From the NCBI RefSeq assembly GCF_040802235.1, contig NC_133166.1:118992991-119056990 (forward strand): a DNA stretch of 64,000 nt, read 5' to 3'. The DNA comes from Manis javanica (lineage: Eukaryota > Chordata > Mammalia > Pholidota > Manidae). This document shows positions 1 through 11,692 of this stretch, piece by piece. The position numbers were made by a program, and so were the translations under genes. A model generated the notes under the pieces. The model was not told the DNA's origin and made no database searches. It was given only the letters and a program-made list of their open reading frames with translations. Numbering within the stretch: the first letter of the stretch is position 1; every line of letters starts with the position of its first letter.

Positions 1-2240
1 CTATGATTCTGGCAGCGATGAATATCTAGCAAAAATGGCAAATCACTAAGATTGTTTTGTGTCCTGAGAACTTGGGTTTAATAACCATCAGGTTGGGGAC
101 CCTATGATTTAAAGCATTAATATACTTTGATTATTACCTACGTCTACTAAGTATAAGCTCATGCAATCTCTGTTACAGATTTGTCGACAATAACTTGGTA
201 TGATAAAAACCCTTACTTAAAAGTAGTTTCCAACATCTTTTGGTAACCTGAAACCTTAAAGTTTTACTAAGTTAAATTAAATGATGGGAATTCATTGAAT
301 ATCTAGATCATTTCCAAATACGACAAAATAAGACATTAATTGTTAAACACATCTAAGTTTACCTCCTTTTATCTCCTTATTACAGAGAAACTAAAGATAT
401 ATTTAGATCTGTTGGTAACTTGTTTGAGCTTTATTGAGAGAGTGTACTATGAGAAACACGTTTCTAGAAATTATGAAGTGTATTCATAAATTTGCTGATC
501 TAAAGAATGCTGGTGTAACAAACAGTTCACAATTGTTTACTGCTTAGTTTTCACCAGAAGCTAAGGTTTCCAGAAGCTAAGAATTGTAATTAGTATTAAA
601 GCCAATAGAAATGATAAGGTAAACATCTCTGCATGCAAGAAAAGTTAAGATGTCTTTTCAGTAAAACAAGATATGAGGAATGGAAATGCATTTTATTGAG
701 GGGAAAGAAAGTAATTCTGTCCTAAAGTGCAGCTGGTTATTTAAAGAGGGAAAACTTTGGACGAATCTGAATGTAAAAAGAAAGTTGTAGGTTTGTGAAA
801 AGGACCCAGGAAAAAATTTTAATGTGTGATCAGGTTGCTAAGATTGAAAATAATTTATTTAAAAATGATTTTTCATATCAAGATGTAAGCTGGTACAAAA
901 TTAAAATCTAGTTTTTATCTCTTTAAAAGACTCTTTAAAAGAGTTTTTATCTCTTTATTATCTTTAAAAGACAAAATGGTGGTGGACCATTGGTCTACTC
1001 TTACTGGTAAGAGATTGTGCTTCTCTTCACCCTTAAGGTAGTTTCCTGCAAGACAAAGTTCTGTATTTTATCAGGACAATTTCCTGTGCTTCCTGTATCT
1101 TTATCAGGTCTTCGATTACTTAAGAAAAACTGAGTCTTCTTAATATTAAAGGAGCTAAGTTTGCTAGCAACTATGTAGCCTTCTGTACTTGTCTGTGAAG
1201 TCTTTCTTACTTTCGTTAAATAGGTAACTAAGTATTGTTTCATAGTGACCCATGTCCTATTGGACCAAGTGTTTTAAAACTGGATAAAATCCTACAAATC
1301 TGGTAAGTCATAATAATGTTACCACTTGTAATTATTCTCTTCCCTTCTGAAATAGCTGTCATGAAAACTGAGGCTCACACAAAAAGAATTGAACTTGAGC
1401 ATCAGGGAAATGCCCGAGCTGGTTTTCATGAGTCATGGCACATATGAGTGAAGTCCAATCTGTTTCTAAAAAATGACCTCTCATTGCCAGACTTTGGCAT
1501 CCTGATAGTAACATGACAACAGTCTGTTCCTGAATCAGAGAAATGAAGATGGGGTAATAATGGTTTTAAGTCAACAAACAGGGTTATGGGACTCCAGATG
1601 GCCACTGGGTTCTTCCCTGCTCCCTGGTTTTTACATTCCTTTGTCCACCTTAGTGTATTTAAGGAAACTATTTTGGTTCCCCAGAGACTTCAGACCTCTT
1701 CCCTGTGGGCTTTTTGCACACCTGCTGCTGCACTTCATTTAACTACCACTTAGCATGAGTTGGCAATCTGTTCTTGTCACTGTATATGTCTTCTGCTTGG
1801 CGTGGAGCCTTCCTCTGTTGTGAGGCTGATGACCTCACGGTAGCAAAGAAACTGTTAGAAACATGTTTCCCACTCGGGGTATACCTTCTATAATCTCCAG
1901 TAATTGAGGCACCCACTTCACTGGGCACATAATGAAAGCCGTGCAAACTTTTCAGCCTCCCACTTAAAATTTCTAAAACTGGTTGAAACTACTGGATTTC
2001 CCTGGCTTAAGGTATTGCCTTTGGGGTTGCTGACTGTTCAGTACCCCCTTATTGAAAACATAAACTCACTCAATATGAGATAGTCATTGACAGAACAATG
2101 TCTATTAGTATACAACCTTTTGCTGATCCCTTGTTGTCTCATTGTAGTCTGCAAGTTTTTAATGTCTTATGCTAAAGCTTATCATCAATAGGTTAAAAAA
2201 GCCTCCCAGAGGCCAGTTCAAAGGATCCTGTTGGTCATAG
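1..2240. other. AT-rich intergenic DNA, no gene recognised
   Basis: No open frame here has splice sites, codon bias or a family match that I can support. A short local direct repeat built on TTTTTATCTCTTTA occurs near 913 and 943, flanked by TTAAAAGA boxes. The rest looks like old unclassified interspersed repeat or unique DNA. Confidence 0.6.
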
Positions 2241-3040
2241 TGAGACAGGGACCGTGGATGTACTCAGAGTAGGGTGAGGGCCTCTGGAGGGGGCAGAGCG
2301 GGATATTTGCAGTCAGAGCAATGTAACTACATGCAAGGAAACTCCCCCCTACTAAAACTCTTATGTTGAACATTAAGCTCTAGAATCATTCTTCAGTGAG
2401 ATCAGTTAATGTTCCCCAGATAAAGAAGAGTAGCACATGTTTTATTATGCTAATCATTTGTAAGCCTGTGTAAGATTCACTTTAGCATGCGAAAAGGCCC
2501 CGGCCTAGGTGCTGTCTTTCCTCCTTCAGATCTGACGAAGTGATTTTGCAAACCGAGCAACTAATTTAGCGTGCAGACCCAGCTGCAGACGACATGGGAA
2601 AAGGCATGAGGAATTCCATCTTAAAAGATTGCATTTTAACACCCAGGAAGTTTAAGAGGCAGGATTCTTTAGCGAATAGACAATACCTCAGCCCACCTTA
2701 GGGGCTGGGCGGGCAGCCTTTTAATGTGCTCCCGGACCAAGGCGCTGGTGTCCCAGAGAGAAATCAAGGCAGGAAATTCCTTATGTTAAGTTAATTTTTA
2801 ATATTCAGGGACCGCTTAACAAGTACACACCCCTAAGCTTTTTTTCACATTCCCAAATATCCTCAACTGCCTATGAAACCCCCTAGACAACGCACCACCC
2901 CGGACTCTCTTGTCCCCTCCTGGCGTGAGCAGGGAGCTCTGTCCTCTCACTTTATCTCTAAATAAAAGCCTGTATCTTGCTCTCCTACCTTGAGTGTTTC
3001 TGAAGCTCATTCTACGGCTTCGTGAACAAGAACCCCGGCA
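2241..3040 (+). mobile_element. ERV long terminal repeat, copy A
   Basis: This stretch begins TGAGACAGGGACCGTGG and ends CCCCGGCA, so it has the TG...CA ends of an LTR. Near its 3' end it carries an AATAAAAG signal (about 2960) followed by the R/U5-like CCTTGAGTGTTTCTGAAGC. Copy B at 3244-4098 matches along its length, with the R/U5 part most alike (roughly 8 differences over about 128 bases) and U3 more diverged. No matching short target-site duplication flanks it. The orientation follows from the polyadenylation signal. The family looks like class I (gammaretrovirus-like), judged from the adjacent pol and env fragments. Confidence 0.8.
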
Positions 3041-3044
3041 TCAA

Positions 3045-3168
3045 TAGGCTGGAGCCTGGTGACCACCAGGTGTTCAGGAAATGTCATCAGAGGAAGACAG
3101 CTCTTGAGCCCCATTGGAAGGGACCTTACCAGGTGTTCCTGACCACTGACACTGCTGCAAAATGAGAA
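3045..3168 (+). pseudogene. ERV pol remnant: integrase C-terminal tail
   Basis: Directly after LTR copy A one frame reads through a basic stretch into the motif LEPHWKGPYQVFLTT and stops at a TGA near 3166. This pattern (PGD, then LEP.WKGPY.V.LTT) is the C-terminal end of gammaretroviral integrase. Only about 40 codons remain and there is no catalytic core, so it is a dead fragment. It sits between two LTR copies where a primer-binding site and gag would be expected, so the provirus has been deleted or rearranged. Confidence 0.7.
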
Positions 3169-3243
3169 AAGACATTGAGTTTTGGACACATATTATACAA
3201 CTGAAGATGGCTCCACTTGACATCTAGTCTTGTCCAGACACAG

Positions 3244-4098
3244 TGAGACAGGGACCGTGGGATTAGGCAGAGTAAGGTGAGGACCTCTGGAGAAAAAGCA
3301 GAGCAAAGTAATTACAGTCAGAACACTGTAGCAATGTGCAGAGAAGTCCCTACTGAAACTGTGGTAAGCATTACGCAAAGTCAGAGTCACACTAATTCTC
3401 TAGGGTAAAGATATAGACATCTTCAGTGAGATCAGTTAAAACTCAAAAGGCCAGCAGCAACTTGGCCTGGAATGTTTGAGTGTTCTGCAGATACAGAAAA
3501 GTGTCTCAGCATAACCCATGACTTCACTGTATCAATTTAAATCATGACACTGTAAAATTTACCTTAGCCTGCTAAAAGGCCCAACTTATTTTAACCGTAC
3601 CTATGTGCTGTATTTCCTTCTCTGATTCTAACCAAGTAATCTGCAACCTAGGAAATAGATTAATTTAATAAGCAAGCCCAACTATAAACAGCCCAAGAAG
3701 TTAAGAAATAAGATTCTTAACTTACTTCAGCAAACAGGCAACAACCCAGCCCACCTTGGGGGCAGGGTAGGCGGTCTTAATTGACATGCTCTCAGAGGGA
3801 AGCTGCTATCTTGAGAAAGAATCAGCAGAAAATTTCTTCTGTTACTCATCAAGAATCAGCATTCTGGGACCACTCAACAAGTCTGCACCCCTAACCCTTT
3901 ACCCTCATTCCTGAAAATCCTCAACTGCGCATAAAACCCCTAGACAATGAGCCAACCACAGACTCTCTTGTCCCCTCCTGGTGTGAGCAGGGAGCTCTGT
4001 CCTCTCACTTTATCTCTAAATAAAAGCCTGTACCTTGATCTTCTACCTTGAGTGTTTGTGAAGCTCATTCTTCGGCTTCGTGAACAACAACCTCGGCA
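3244..4098 (+). mobile_element. ERV long terminal repeat, copy B
   Basis: Second copy of the same LTR family, about 200 bp downstream of copy A and in the same orientation. It starts TGAGACAGGGACCGTGG and ends CCTCGGCA, with AATAAAAG near 4019. Both copies are followed by a similar octamer (TCAATAGG after A, TCAACAGG after B), so the duplicated unit may run slightly past the LTR edge. Copy B is about 55 bp longer than copy A. Confidence 0.8.
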
Positions 4099-4189
4099 TC
4101 AACAGGAGACCTCCAAATCAGATGATGAAGGAAGAGAAGAAATTACACTGGTGTAGACTGTTTCTGCCCAAGATGATAGATTTACACTT

Positions 4190-4870
4190 CATGTTTTAAC
4201 TAGTCTGAAATCTTTTCTTCTTCTTTTCCTTTCCTTTATTCTGACATTGCCCTGGAAAGATAATACCTTCACCTGTATTTCTCACATCATTACTAAGGGG
4301 GGTAACCTCTGGAATTTAGAACAACCTTTTATTTCAGGGTAGGAAATAACCATGCCCCTAACTTTTCACAAGGAAAATAAGACATCCCATTGGTTGAGCT
4401 CCCTGAATTGACACTGTTGAGTTAGAAGGAAATTTCCAGAGGCTTTACGATTCCATTTGGCAGGTCCTTGCTTCACTGGTTGGGGATAAATATAAATGAG
4501 GCTATAAGCAGGAACTTCTCCTTAACTTGTGAGGTTATTGCAGAACCTGCTACTGGAGCAATAATCCAACAAAGATCCTTAGACTGTCTGACCAAAATTG
4601 TTCTTGCTAACAGGATAGTCCTAGATTATCTTTCAGCTGAACAAGGAGGTATCCGCTGCAACTAAGGACACCTGCTGTACCTGGATAAGGTTGAAACTCA
4701 GTTATGTAGGACCGCTGAGAAAGCCACTCGGCTTGAGGGGTGACTACTTATCTTCTTTTGATTGGTTTGGGTCTTGGAGACCATGGCTTTGAAGTGCACT
4801 CCAAACATTGGGAATGATCCTGCATATAGTTATCATAATAATCTCCCTGGCACACTGTATTTCCTCTCAA
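4190..4870 (+). pseudogene. ERV env remnant, mostly transmembrane subunit
   Basis: A frame of 65 codons at 4468-4665 contains LDYLSAEQGG, the conserved block before the CX6CC motif of gammaretrovirus-type transmembrane envelope subunits. A TCCTWI motif follows about 20 bases later but in another frame, so a frameshift plus an in-frame TAA interrupts the reading. Around 4740-4860 a tryptophan-rich segment (DWFGSW) precedes a hydrophobic anchor-like stretch. Around 4190-4330 there is a leader-like hydrophobic segment with shattered surface-subunit-like sequence. The fragment is non-coding today: it has several stops and shifts, and most of the surface subunit is missing. Confidence 0.7.
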
Positions 4871-5214
4871 AAAGCTTTAAATGCATGTAAGTAGTTGCTA
4901 ACTATCAAGCAGATGATCTCTCCCTGAGACTGGAACTTTGGAGGACAACTGAAGAGAATGACTGACTTAAGGATCATGAAACTGAAGTTAAACTTGTGAA
5001 TATTACAGAGGTAAGACAAAAATGTCATGTCCCATGGATAACGTACAAAAGGAACAAAAGCTGCAGAAACTACAGAGTGTTAACTGAGGGTGGTGTTGAT
5101 TCCTTAAATTTTTGTCATTTCCAAGTCAAGCTGAGAGTCTGATCAAAAGGAAGAAATTGTTAAAAAAGGAAAGACACAGCCCAACATGGAGTCACTTCTA
5201 CTAAGCCAAGTCAC
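4871..5214. other. Unassigned stretch between ERV parts
   Basis: No gene is visible. It may hold the degraded end of the env region and internal sequence of the neighbouring antisense LTR element, but I recognise no motif firmly. Confidence 0.4.
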
Positions 5215-5506
5215 TGTAAGATAAATTCTAGCTGAAATAAGCAGGCGAAGAGAGGCAACAAAGGGCCAGGTAGTTTATTTGAACTCAATTCCTGGGTGAT
5301 GTTCCCGGGTCTGGCTATCACAGGCCGGGGAAGCCACACCTGGTCAGGGAGGTGGGGGTTATAAGGGGTTAGGAGGGGGAGGAGTGGGCAAGCTTTCCTA
5401 GGGGGCGTGGAGAGGTATGATTGGCTAAAGGTGACATAATAGACAACTAGAAACTTTTTTTCCTTCCAAGAAGGAGGAGGCTGACATCCGGGTCTTAGTT
5501 GGCACA
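5215..5506 (-). mobile_element. Antisense solo LTR-like element of a different ERV family
   Basis: Read on the minus strand this segment starts TGTGCCAACTAAG and ends ATCTTACA, so it has TG...CA termini. It has a CCAAT box (AGCCAATCA, around 5420), a TATA-like CCCTTATAACCC (around 5358) and an AATAAA signal (complement of 5274-5279), followed by a CT-rich R/U5-like stretch. That order is the promoter-to-poly(A) layout of an LTR of about 290 bp. No target-site duplication or primer-binding site is clear, so truncation or an incorrect edge is possible. It is unrelated in sequence to the LTR pair at 2241-4098. Confidence 0.6.
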
Positions 5507-6585
5507 TCAGAACTGTCCCCTTTCCATATAAGGCACGGACCTTGGGGTTTGGTCTCTTCTCCTTTTATGGTATCTCTCTGTTCTGTTTGCATGTCCTTGT
5601 TTTTCCTTCCTCCAGCCTAAGAGTCATCAAACCAGGGCTTAATACCTTACCTAATTGTAATTTCAACCCTTTCTAGAAATGCAGTCAGTTGGGAATTTTC
5701 TGGTTAGCTTTGATAAGATAACGTCTTATGTGTCCTCTTCATCCCCAGAGGAAAATGGAATCCTATCTCCCACACGTAGATAGTGCCGGAATGTGTATAG
5801 TAGGATCCTTTAGGACACTAACCAGATGTACCCATGCCATGCTGCTTGATGCATTGATAAACATAACCTCTTTCCTGCAGTATCCCTTGCTGTAGGGGTA
5901 TAATTTTAAAATTAAATTTTAAAATAAAAAAAAAATTTAGATATCTCCAAGCAAATGGGCTTTGGAGCAGTTTATCAGAGCAACTGATGGGCGGTTCTTG
6001 GGCCGAGGCCCTCAGTAAGACTATGACTAGACTTATCTTTTTAAAATATAACGATTGGGTTGATTTCAGTTGACACTCTCCTCCTGGAGTCCCATTTTTA
6101 CAAAGCTGCAGTTATGGACGCTGCTGAGAAGCACAACAGGCAGTGGGATTCCCATCCAGGCCTGGTTGTTCAGTACAAGCTGTCCAGAGGAGGGAGTGCT
6201 AGCGAAAGGGCCCTGCTTCACGGGTCATCAGCCCCGTGATTCTGGGCAAGTGGGGATGTATGAGCACGTCTGTAATTTTTAAAGCAGCACCCACACAGAA
6301 TGGGCTGAAAGTGTAACTTAGGACCTTGAGAAGCTGGCTGCTTTGGGGAAAACTACTCGGATCTGTTTTGAGGAGCCCACCTGTCAGCCCCAGACTGATG
6401 GGCACTGCTGCTTGCCAGCTGACTGACACTTAGCTCTGTGTAAGTCCTGGGGCCAAACGGGGTTGCGGAAGTGGGTTTTGATGGCATATGAGCTCAGACC
6501 ATCCAGAGTATCCCCTAGATGCTAGGATTCCAGTCGTGACCCCTGGGTCCCCTTTAGGACAACTCTGATCAGCTTCGCCTCAGCC
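5507..6585. other. Intergenic DNA upstream of the VPS37C promoter
   Basis: No gene is supported. The stretch holds an A/T-rich patch near 5905-5940 and ordinary mixed sequence, becoming GC-rich from about 6540 towards the CpG island. Confidence 0.5.
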
Positions 6586-6589
6586 CAGC

Positions 6590-7160
6590 CGCGTTAAACA
6601 ACAAACGCTCCCTCGCGCGCCAGAGAAGCCAGGAAACCCGCGCAGGCGCACTCGCTCATGGAGGCCTGGTCTCCGCCCAATGGGCGGTGTCCCTTCTGGG
6701 GCGGGGCCGGGCGTCCACCGCGCGCGGGTGGGATCTTGGGGGCACTCCCGTGGGTATGGTTCTGGGTGTCCGCGAGTGTGCGTGTCGGGGAGAAGGTGCG
6801 GGGTGACTCAGGCCCGCGGGACGCCTAACGTGGTGCGGGACGAGTGGCGTGGGCCCCGCTCCAGCCGCGGGCGTCGGAGGAGAGTCACATCCGGCGGGAG
6901 GGGGCGGGCCTCACGGACCCGGAAGTGTGGGCGCGGGCTGTGGGTTAACCCGCGGAGGTAGCGGCTGCGGCGGCGAGCGCGGGGCAGGTGAGCAGGACCC
7001 GGGGAGGAGCGAGGACGGCGATAGGGGTGGTGCTGCCAGTGGCTCCCGGCTCGCCCCCGCCTGCCCGCCTCCCTCAGGCAGAGGCCGGTGATTGGGCGCG
7101 AGGGGCGCGTGACTGCCGCCGCGGCCGGCGCCTCTGACCCTCGCAGTGGAAGCGGGTGGG
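6590..7160 (+). promoter_or_regulatory. VPS37C: CpG-island promoter of VPS37C
   Basis: This is the only dense CpG stretch in the window. It carries an NRF1-like palindrome CGCGCAGGCGCA (6639-6650), a CCAAT box (6677-6681) abutting a GGGCGG Sp1 box (6682-6687), a further GGGGCGGGGCC Sp1-type site just downstream, and a perfect ETS/GABP site CCGGAAGTG (6919-6927). There is no TATA box, which fits a broadly expressed housekeeping promoter. Transcription probably starts a few tens of bases after the ETS site. The assignment to VPS37C rests on the splice donor at 6988 and on the absence of any other + strand gene before the VPS37C start codon. Confidence 0.8.
6930..6987 (+). other. VPS37C: VPS37C non-coding first exon (5' UTR), approximate start
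   Basis: A strong donor, GGGGCAG followed by GTGAGC, ends this exon at 6987. The start is a guess from the ETS site at 6919-6927. The next supported exon begins at 27127, giving a first intron of about 20 kb, in keeping with my recollection that the human gene has a non-coding exon 1 and a long intron 1. Transcript data would be needed to fix the 5' end and to show whether extra untranslated exons exist. Confidence 0.6.
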
Positions 7161-7524
7161 CTGCGCTGACCCACAGGTATCCCTTTCATGCCTGCCCCAC
7201 CCCCTCCCCGCCACCTTCCAGCCGCCACGCCAAGTGTGAGCATCTTGCTGGTCACAATTCTAGTAACGTTTGAGCCAGTGTGCCCACTGTATAGATGAAT
7301 AACAGGCGTTAAGAGTGGGATCAGAGTTGCCCGAGGGCACGGGGGACGTCGGTGCACAGAAGGGAGGAAGGGACTCTGGTCTTTGCTTCCCTGGCCTGTG
7401 CCCTTTCCCCCGGCCAGTGAGAGGATGGGGCTTTCAGCCTTGTCTCTGTTCTTACCTTTTTTCTGGACCCAGTCTTGGACCACCCAGCATCACTGACCAG
7501 ACTACCCTGGGACCTGCAGGGTAC

Positions 7525-7705
7525 AAAGGGCATTGGTGTGTGTGTTTATGTATGTGTGTGTTCATCTCCAGTATGTGCCTGGTTCCTCCTGGGTACAGAA
7601 GTCAGTGGTGTGTGTGTGTGTGTGTGTATACACACACATATATATATACACACATATACATACAAATCTATACACATGTGTATACACACACACACACACA
7701 CATAA
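7525..7705. repeat. (TG)n/(CA)n microsatellite with inverted halves
   Basis: A degenerate TG run begins near 7535. The core at about 7603-7703 goes from (TG)n through TATATATA to (CA)n, so almost 100 bases alternate purine and pyrimidine and the two halves are complementary. It lies about 600 bp inside VPS37C intron 1. Confidence 0.95.
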
Positions 7706-8354
7706 TGTATGCAGTATGCCTGGTTCTTCACGGCCAGTGAGGTGCTTATTTTCCCACTTCATGGATGGGGGAGAGAGTTACGTGGGACTGTTGTGAGTTA
7801 CTGGCAGAGTTGACTCTACCCGTCAGGTTTTTTCAGCCCTTGAAGCGGCTCAGTGCTTCCTGGGCTCCCTCACCCCAGGAACGTCCACCTTTAGCTCTAG
7901 AAACTTCACTTCCCTTGACTTCAGCAGTGTCCCAGTAATCCTGTTGCTGACTCAGACCCCGTCCACTGCATTCCATTTCCTGCTGGTGCACCCAAGATGC
8001 TGTCCCCCGACTCGCAGGTCTGGGACTTTCAGCACTAGAGCTGGAGGTGATGGTGTCGGAGGGATTGGAGAAGGAAAGACTCTCTTTGCCTGTTGTGCAA
8101 AGCTACATCCCTGCCCAGGCCTGAGACTCTGGTTCAGATGGAAGTGAGAATTTGGGGTGCAAATACTGGCCACTGAAGTAAGAGCCTTTGTTCTTGGCAG
8201 TAACAGAGCCCAGAAAAGCTTTTTTCCTAGATTATTGGAAAGCTGGATTGGTGCCTTTGTAATTTCCATTAGGTAGAAAATTTTCATTGTGACTTCTTCA
8301 TATGGGCAGCTTCTGATTTCTTGCTTGGCTGCTCTGTGTTCTTGGCACTGTTTT

Positions 8355-8500
8355 AGGGGCTTTTTGAACTTCTGAATTCTGAGAACACTCCAAGGCAGGT
8401 GGGGATCCTATTTTACAGATGAAAATTGAGTTGTCGAGTTGTTAGATAATTTGGCGAGGGTCACAAGCCAGAAAGGGACTGAGCTGGGATTGTTAACCCT
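8355..8500. repeat. MIR-like SINE fossil
   Basis: It has the familiar MIR core pattern: a 'bulk of counts decreasing' segment followed by ATTTTACAGATGAAAA and a GGGTCACAAGCCAG-type tail. Confidence 0.6.
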
Positions 8501-8529
8501 TTACTCTTCATTTCAAAGCTGATGTACTT

Positions 8530-8685
8530 GCTGGATCTTAGGAATCATCTGTGATGCTTGTTAAAAATACAGAGCACACCTCTGGAGATTTTTGCTTAGA
8601 CTGTGTGTGGAGGGGTCCCAGGAATCTATTTTTAACACCGGTCCTGGGTGATTCTAATTTAAGGCAAGTTGGGAAGCACTGCCTT
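8530..8685. repeat. MER5-like hAT transposon fossil
   Basis: The sequence follows the MER5A layout: ATGCTTGTTAAAAATACAGA, then a TTTTTAACACCGGTCCTGGG block and a GGTGATTCTAATTTAAGG end. Non-autonomous DNA elements of this kind are common in placental genomes. Confidence 0.55.
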
Positions 8686-9883
8686 CAAGGAGTTTGTAAA
8701 CTTGCTGAGCTTGGAACAGAAACTGTTTCTAAGGATTCTTGTTTTCTTTTTGCCCATTGCTGTGAAATTTGCTAATCTGATAGAAATCTGCTGCTAAAAG
8801 GGCGCTGAGGTAACTAGCCATGTGAATCATCTCCAGGCACTGTTGGCCAGTACAAGTAGGGTTTTTCCAGACTGACGTTATCAGTCATTGAAGACTTTGT
8901 TTTAAACCATTTGGATCTCTGTAGTTGGGAAATTCTGTTAGTTTCTGTTCGGGTCTGGAGTTTTCAGAAGATTCAGATTTGGTCCAGGATAAGGGCCTCA
9001 TAACAGAAGCAAACGCTGTAATGGCCACGGTCTCTGAGAGACTTTTGGGACTTTCAAAGGCATGTTTACTGAGCAGGTGCTCCCTCCACTGCATTGCTCT
9101 TCCTGTTCATTGGTTTATGTAAAAGACTTGAGCAAATACTAAACAGGTTTGTCGTGGTTTAGCTGGTGCTGACAGGTGGGGCGCCTGGGGCTCAGGATGA
9201 GCCAGAGAGGAGAGAAAAGGAGAAACCCAATCATGAATATCAAACAGATAACCCAGGTCAGGAATGCCTAGCATTGAAGACATGTAAGTACATTTAGTTC
9301 CATTGCTAATTTAGCTGCTCTATCTTTGGCAAGATTTTAAGTAGTGAAAGAGGCAGAGTCAGCGTTATTGTATTACATCATTCCCTTGCTGTCCAGTAAA
9401 TATTGATTTCTAATTTAATTTCTTTGTAAACAGGGAATGTACTTTGTATGATTTGAATTGTTTTAGGTTCCTGAGACTTGTTTTATGGCCCAGGATATGG
9501 ACTACTCACCTTGGTAAATATTCTGTGAGCACTTGAGAAGAATATGTTTTTTGCTATTGGGTGGAGAGTTCTAGAGGTGTTCTATCTCCTTACTGTTCTT
9601 CTACCTACTTTTTCTATCATTTATTGAAAGAGGGCATTGAAACCTCTCACTATAATTACGGATTTGTCCATTTCTCCCTGTAGGTTTATCAGTGTTTGCT
9701 TCATGTGTTTTGAAACTGTGTTATTAAGTACATAGAAGCATTTTGGAGTATTGTGTTCCTTTGATGGATTGCCTGCCTTTATTATGAAATGACCTTTTTA
9801 AGCCCTGGTAATATTCTTTGCTCTGAAATCTAGTTTGTCTCATAGTAATATAACCAATCTAGCTTTTAAAACATTAGTGTTAG

Positions 9884-10794
9884 TGAATTAATATCCAGAA
9901 CATATGAAAAAAACTCCTACAGTTGAACAATAAAACAACCTGATGAAAACATGCACAGGACTTGAGTAGACAGTTCTCCCAAGAAGATATACAAATGACC
10001 AATAAGCATGTGAAGATATTCAATATCACTGGTCACTAGGGAAATGTAAATAAAAATGACAGTGAGATACATTTCATGCCTTTAGGATGGCTGTTAACCA
10101 CAAGTGTTGGCAAGGCTGTGGAAAAATTAGAACCCTTATTTATTGCTGGTGGGAATGTAAAAATGTTCAGTTGCTGTGGAAAACAGTATGATAATTCATC
10201 AAAAAAAGAAAAAATTGAACATGGAATTACCATTTGATCCAGCAACTCTAATTCTGGGTATATGCCCTAAAGAAGTATAAGCAGAGACTTAAGCAGATAT
10301 TTGTATACCAGCGTTCATGGCAGCATTATTCACACTAGCCAAAAGGTGGAAGCAACCCAAGTGTCCATTGACAGATGAATGGATAAGCAAATGTGGTGCA
10401 TGCATGCCATAGAATATTATTCAGCTTTAAAAAGAAGGGAAGTTTTGACACATGATGCAATATGGATGAAACTTGAAGAAATGATGCCAAGTGAAGCGAT
10501 CTGTCACAAAAGGACAAATATTACATGATTCCTCTTACATAAGGTTCCTAGAGTAGTTAATCCATAGAAACAGAAAGAAGAATGGTGGTTGGCGGGGGTT
10601 GGGAGTTGGGAAGAATGGGGAGTTAGTGTTTAATGGACAGAGAGTTTCATTTGGGAAGATGAAAAGGTTCTGGATGGTGGCAATGATTGTACAGATGTGA
10701 ATGTACGTTAATGTCACAAAACTACACTTAAAAATGGTTAAGAGTAAATTTTATGTATGTTTTACCACAATTAAAAATTCGTAGGGATTACAAA
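9884..10794 (+). mobile_element. Sense L1 3' fragment nested in the antisense L1
   Basis: This contains the C-terminal end of L1 ORF2 (the stretch around GGAATTACCATTTGATCCAG, then CCAAGTGTCCATTGACAGAT) and a 3' UTR ending in an A-rich tail. It is flanked by an 11-base direct repeat ATTAGTGTTAG at 9873-9883 and 10795-10805, a clear target-site duplication. The host L1 sequence resumes directly after the second copy, so it is a separate insertion of a 5'-truncated element. Confidence 0.85.
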
Positions 10795-11345
10795 ATTAGT
10801 GTTAGCATGGTGTATCTCTATACATCCTTTTAATTTTACACTATTTGTCTTTATTTTGGAAGTGGGTTTCTCATAGGCAGGATATAGATGAGTTTTGCAT
10901 TTTGTAAAATCCAGTCTTACAATCTCTACCTTTGAATTGGGAAGCCCATTTATATTTTAATACAATTATTAATATAGTTGGGTTTAAGTCTATCATCTTG
11001 CTGTTTGTTTTCAGTCTACCCAGGCTTGCTCTTCCCATTATCCTTTTTTCGTGACCTCTTTGGGACTGAGTAATTTTCATGATTCCCTTTTGTTTCCTTT
11101 GTTATTTATCAGTATAACTTTTTTTTGTGCTTCCTTCCAGTATACACTTCTAACTTGTCAGAGTCTATCGTCACGTGATATTATACCATTTTTACATATA
11201 GTATAAGAACCTTACAATAGCATACTTCCATTTCCCCCCTCCTGCACTTTGTACTGCTTTTGTCACACGTTTCACTTCTACATATGTCATAAATCCCACA
11301 ACACATTCTTATTATTTTTGCCTTAAATAGTCAATTTTGTAAAGT

Positions 11346-11692
11346 GACTAAAAAGAAAAACTCTCACTCCAAGAATGAACTAGTGGTTACCAAAGGGGAG
11401 GGGTGTGGGAGGGTGAGTGGGGAGGGAGGGAGAAAGGGATTGAGGGGTATTATGTTTAGTACACATGGTGTGGGGGTCACGGGGAGAACAGTGTAGCACA
11501 GAGAAGGCACATAGTGGATTTGTGGCATCTTGCTGCATTGATGGACAGTGACTGCGTTGGTGTATGAGTGGGGACTTGATAGTATGGGAAAATATAGTAA
11601 CCACATTGTTTTTTCATGTGGAACCTTCATAAGAGTGTATATCAATTACACCTTAATAAAAAAATAATAATAAAAAAGAAAAGAAAAGCTCT
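11346..11692 (+). mobile_element. Second nested sense L1 3' UTR tail, younger family
   Basis: The G-rich 3' UTR (GGGGAGGGAGGGAGAAAGGG) and the segment GGCATCTTGCTGCATTGATG match the reverse complement of the L1 at 61141-62399. It ends in an A-rich tail. A likely target-site duplication of about 14 bases, AAAGAAAAACTCTC and AAAGAAAAGCTCTC, flanks it with one difference. Only about 340 bp were inserted. Confidence 0.8.

Noticed and set aside
4468-4665. Possible domesticated (syncytin-like) env gene
   Set aside because: Only a short piece of the transmembrane subunit is open; stops and a frameshift follow at once and most of the surface subunit is missing.
6911-7483. 190-codon minus-strand open frame across the CpG island
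   Set aside because: GC-rich DNA has few stops by chance; there is no domain, and it overlaps the promoter and first exon of VPS37C.
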